From Nematopogon swammerdamellus (Eukaryota; Arthropoda; Insecta; Lepidoptera; Adelidae), in contig OX336348.1 of NCBI GenBank assembly GCA_946902875.1, positions 11,557,741 through 11,621,740 of the forward strand: DNA of 64,000 nucleotides. The letters run 5' to 3'. Of the stretch, positions 60,520 to 64,000 are shown in pieces. Under the pieces are notes generated by a model. That model made no database searches, was not told where the DNA came from, and worked only from the letters and a program-made list of their open reading frames with translations. The position numbers were made by a program, and so were the translations under genes. Position 1 is the stretch's first letter, and each line of letters begins with the position of its first letter.

Positions 60520-62571
60520 TACTTTGTAGAGGCCAAGAACCAGGCCTACAGGCGGTGGCTCTCCGCACGTACTGCTGAGGCAAGGCGCGCACTTAACGCC
60601 TCCTCCAGGTCTTGCAAGCGAACACTCATCGTGGCCAAGTCCAAGCACGACCATAGAATTGGCGAGAGACTAGTGCGATGTCCGACCGGCAGCCGCACAT
60701 TCTGGTCCCTCGCCAACTCTATCGGACGAAACTTCTGTCGCTCTGCTACACCACTCCTGGAACGGTCTGACGGATCACTCGCTATCCTTGCGAAGGAAAA
60801 GGCGAACATTTCTCAACGTTGGATGACCAGGGTGCAACTCCTCCCTCGATACCACATTGTGGGATTTCGATGATGGAGCCGAAGATGCACCCTAGACAGG
60901 TACTCAAATGTTTGAGAACGTTGGACACTTCGAAGAGTAGTGGTCCTGATGGCATTCCAGCCATAGTGCTCAAGATTTGTGCCCCTGAGTTGACACCAAT
61001 CATCTCCCGTCTTTTCCGTCTCTCCTTCGCTCGTGGGATTGTACCCTCTTGCTGGAAAAGAGCCTCGGTCCAACCGGTTCCAAAGAAGGGAGACTCCGCG
61101 AACCCCTCCCACTTTCGGCCCATTGCGATAACTTCACTATTATGTAAAGTTATGGAGCGCCTTATCAACACCCAGCTCCTAACGTACTTAGAAGCAAATA
61201 AACTCCTGGATGACAAGCAGTACGGATTCCGGAAAGCGCGGTCAACAGGAGATCTTCTAACGTACGTTACGCATATATGGGCCGAAAGATTGCACAATTT
61301 TGGGGAGTCGCTGGCAGTCGCCCTGGATATCTCCAAGGCCTTCGACGGCGTTTGGCACCGAGGCCTCCTATGCAAGCTTCCGTCCTTCGGCATTCCACCC
61401 AAACTCTGTACATGGATCGCCAGCTTTTTGGCGGGTCGTTCCATCTTCGTTACCATCGATGCTCGAAATCGGACGACTTTCCAATCAACGCTGGTGTTCC
61501 GCGGGGCTCTGTGCTGTCGCCTACGCTTTTCTTAATATTTATAAACGATCTACTGTCCTTAGGCATGATACACAGCTATGCAGACGACAGCACGGAGCAC
61601 GAGGGCTATGTTAAGGACTGGAAGAGTAGAGATTCGCGGCACAGGGAGGCTCAACGTTCAGTTGTTGATAAGGTAGATAACGTTCTCGGAAAAGTAGCTG
61701 TATGGGGCCAGGAGAACCTTGTCGCCTTCAACGTTAGTAAGACTCAGTGCTGCGCATTATCTGCTAAGGTCGATCCCTTTCCTTTCCAAGCTAGTTTCCA
61801 AGGTAGCGTCGTACCTGTCTCGGAGCACCTGGACCTCATGGGCATCACTATATCCAACGACGTGGGTTTCCGGCAACTAATCGAGTCTAAAGCCAAAACT
61901 GCATCTAGAAAATTGGGAATACTTTTCCGCAATCGGCGGTTCTTCTCACCGGCACAACTATTCCTGTTGTACAAAACACAGATTAGGCTGGTGATGGAGT
62001 ACTGCAGTCATATCTGGGAGGGTAGTCCGCATTATCTGCTTGCGTCCTTGGACTCGATACAGCGCCGAGCCATCCGTCTTGTTGGTGACCCGAAACTTAC
62101 AGATGGTCTGGAGTCTCTGAGTCACAGACGATTTGTGGGTTCGCTTAGTCTGTTTTACAGATACTATCACGGACGCTGCTCTGTGGAACTAGCATCCCTT
62201 ATTCCCTGCCACCCGTCCTATCTCCGCATGACTCGTCGCAGAGAGACTCACAACCCTTTTGTTGTTGACATTGGGCTTTTGAGAACCCATCGGTTCTCTA
62301 AATCGTTTCTTTGTCGTACCGCTAGAGTGTGGAACTGTCTTCCGGCGAGTGTATTTCCTGAATCCTTTAACCTGGGTGTCTTCAAGCGTCGTATTAACGG
62401 GCTAGACAGCCTAGCAACAGTCCGCAAATCTGCTGGCATGGAACCTAACTGAGCGTGGTTTCGCGAGGAGGGGTGATTTTGGCTCGGTCGACTGCACCAT
62501 TGGTCTCTCGGCACAGCCACCCATGCTGGGTTAGATAAAAAAAAAAACAAACAAAAAAAACAAAAAAAAAA
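60520..62571 (+). pseudogene. Family X1 split copy, piece 3: linker, RT, C-terminus, tail
   Basis: VEAKNQAYRRWLSARTAEAR, then frameshift near 60830, KSSGPDGIPAIVLKICAPEL, HFRPIAITSLLCKVMERLIN, LDISKAFDGVWH, frameshift near 61510, GVPRGSVLSPTLFLIFINDL, SYADDST (about 61578) and a C-terminus ending at 62452. Two frameshifts plus the endonuclease stops make it inactive. A 3' UTR of about 85 bp and an A-rich tail (62536-62571) follow. Confidence 0.9.
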
Positions 62572-63330
62572 CAGGATTACGTGTCGCGCTGCGCGCAGCA
62601 TCCGATAGAGTTTCAAACTGTAGGCTCCCAAGACTCCTTCGGCGTTGTTTTTTATATCTCGTTCGTACAGCATACATATAGTAAGCACGCGAGCTCCTTC
62701 ATAGATACTATGCACGTGTCTCCGTAGGAACACAGGCTGTGGGAACCTCCCTTTTCTTTCAGTACATATAATGCTTACAACTAATTCCGATGAAGTACGA
62801 TTACACACATACAACACCTATAATGGGGGAAGAATCAAGGCATTGTCCTAGACAAGTGTTCTAAAATTAGTAATTTATTTGGTAATTGTCCATGCGCTAC
62901 TCATCCGACTCCGGCCCTGCGTCGCCGCACCGTAGTCCTCGTTGCGGTGCCCCCACGCAAACGCTTGTCCAGTCGCACACACTAATGTTTGAGTATATTC
63001 AAAGTTCACCAGGCACCTGAATATTACATAGCACTACACTTCACTGTTTCTGTCCATCTTCCTCGCGTTGATCTACCGATAAAGTCCGCCACTAAAATTA
63101 CTATCAATTTTAGCAGGGCGCACGCGCATCTCTCCTCCGTCTCCCCCGCTGCCTGACTAACCGCCGAGCCGTGTGGCGACGCCTCGTTGGCAACGCCCCC
63201 CGCCCCGACAGCTTCCCACCCCCTGGTTCTACCCTTCTATGTACCTGCTATGCACACGATGCCCGTGAAGTTAAAAAATATTTAAAAATAATTACTGAAC
63301 CATCACAAGTTATAAGGACATTCATATGTA
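62572..63330. other. Unassigned region
   Basis: No gene supported. A CT-rich and GC-rich patch lies at 63120-63230. Nothing recognised. Confidence 0.4.
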
Positions 63331-63835
63331 TGCCCATGGACATTCGGTCGTATGCGAGAGTTGCGAATGCCATGCCGGCCTTACAGGCGCCTATTTACGC
63401 CCTTGGAGAATCTGAGCCCACTATATATGGGAAATATATGGGCAGAGAGAGCGTTCCAGAGACTACCGGTTCTGTAGAGGAAAAATGAGGAGAACCGATT
63501 GGAACGAATCTGCTATAATGCAATCCCTGCCCAGTGCGCGTGGTGCGGAGGTGAAAAGTGGACGGTGGGATCGCGTGAAACAGCTCCTCCGAGTACTCCC
63601 CCAGGAATTCGCGATAGAACACACTTAAATAGCCGACATCCCCACGGAGTTGCAGTGGTTCTAGATCGCGGTACACTTCGAGGTCACCCACTAGTCGCAC
63701 GGCTCGACACAAGTCCAGAGGCGCAAGCTGGTATTTGGCAGAGCCATCCCATGTGAAATCTCGGGCGTCGTTAGACACTATAGGGTAGCACGGCGCCACA
63801 TGTTGCGCTTTCAATAAAATCACAAAATTAAAATA
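63331..63835. mobile_element. Twin-primed fragment of family X1
   Basis: 63335-63757 is the end of the X1 ORF in reverse (minus reading WDGSAKYQLAPLD, RRAV-like, LRTTRTGQGLH, ending ...CCGAATGTCCATGGGC). Immediately after it, 63758-63812 is the X1 3' UTR in forward orientation (GGGCGTCGTTAGACAC, GGCGCCACATGT), followed by an A-rich tail. The inversion point falls exactly where the two parts meet in the intact copy (8980-8985). Confidence 0.8.
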
Positions 63836-64000
63836 AATTGACATACGTTACACGGCCGCTACGCCACCGGTCGCCCGTAGAAACTTCGCTTTATTTATTT
63901 ATATGGCAAAATAATAATTAAGATGGAAGTAGGAGATATGGATGAAAAGAAATGGAAATAAATGAAACGAAAATATTTATTAACACATTAAATCATACAG
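63836..64000. other. Unassigned right edge
   Basis: AT-rich. The first part (GGTCGCCCGTAGAAAC) resembles 16590-16620. No gene. Confidence 0.4.

Larger units (their letters stand above)
17599..62571 (+). mobile_element. Family X1 non-LTR element, second copy, split over 45 kb
   Basis: Three pieces, in the same order and strand as the intact copy 5442-9051: 5' UTR and start codon (17599-18234), endonuclease (24946-25937), and linker, RT, C-terminus and A-rich tail (60520-62571). Together they total about 3.68 kb against 3.61 kb for the intact copy. The gaps hold an errantivirus and a CR1-like element with its own insertions. Piece junctions agree at the residue level: NRLCRMA ends piece 2 and VEAKNQAYRRW begins piece 3, matching DCAEAVAANGAAYRAW in the intact ORF. 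No clear duplication was found at the outer ends. Confidence 0.9.

Overview
The window reads as insect heterochromatin-like DNA, most probably from a moth or butterfly. I found no host gene, tRNA or rRNA that I could support. Almost every base that can be assigned belongs to a transposable element. The lepidopteran call rests on Helitron 3' ends of the CCGCGGGCAAAAGCTAG type followed by T, a TED/17.6-like errantivirus with an env gene, BEL/Pao and K02A2.6-like gypsy elements, and Jockey, I and CR1-type non-LTR retrotransposons. This is inference, not a database match.

Layout, left part. 1-5385: minus-strand I-clade-like non-LTR element (ORF1, then ORF2 with endonuclease, RT and the start of RNase H) with a solo LTR in ORF2 and a 109-bp tandem array at its 5' end. 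5442-9051: complete single-ORF EN+RT non-LTR element with an intact 988-aa ORF, inserted in a 134-bp satellite. 9485-12640: decayed Jockey-type RT fragments, one carrying a mariner-like MITE. 12641-13310: unclassified dispersed repeat. 13371-16566: non-autonomous Helitron with a head-to-head minisatellite and an inserted DNA element. 16567-17598: unassigned.

Layout, right part: a nest of elements. A second copy of the 5442-9051 family starts at 17599 and ends at about 62571. Its roughly 3.7 kb is split into three pieces over about 45 kb. First gap: an errantivirus (18235-24945), itself carrying a hAT element with 100-bp repeats. Second gap (25938-60519): a minus-strand CR1-like element. That element is in turn split by a K02A2.6-like gypsy element (26019-30685), a long palindrome plus Helitron helicase fragment plus 130-bp minisatellite (30954-33345), a BEL/Pao element with identical LTRs (33599-40261), a second solo LTR (41545-42112), a Helitron-rich block ending in a long foldback (42662-52406), and a 5.8-kb Polinton/Maverick derivative that keeps the capsid genes (52563-58374). 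After 62571 come unassigned DNA and a twin-primed fragment of the 5442-9051 family.

Elements that may still be active or recently moved: the 988-aa non-LTR element, the BEL/Pao element (gag and pol in one frame separated only by UGA-CUA), the Polinton capsid cassette, and the errantivirus, whose LTRs are identical although its coding region is broken. Most insertion boundaries were set by finding target-site duplications and by seeing the host element's reading frame continue on the other side.
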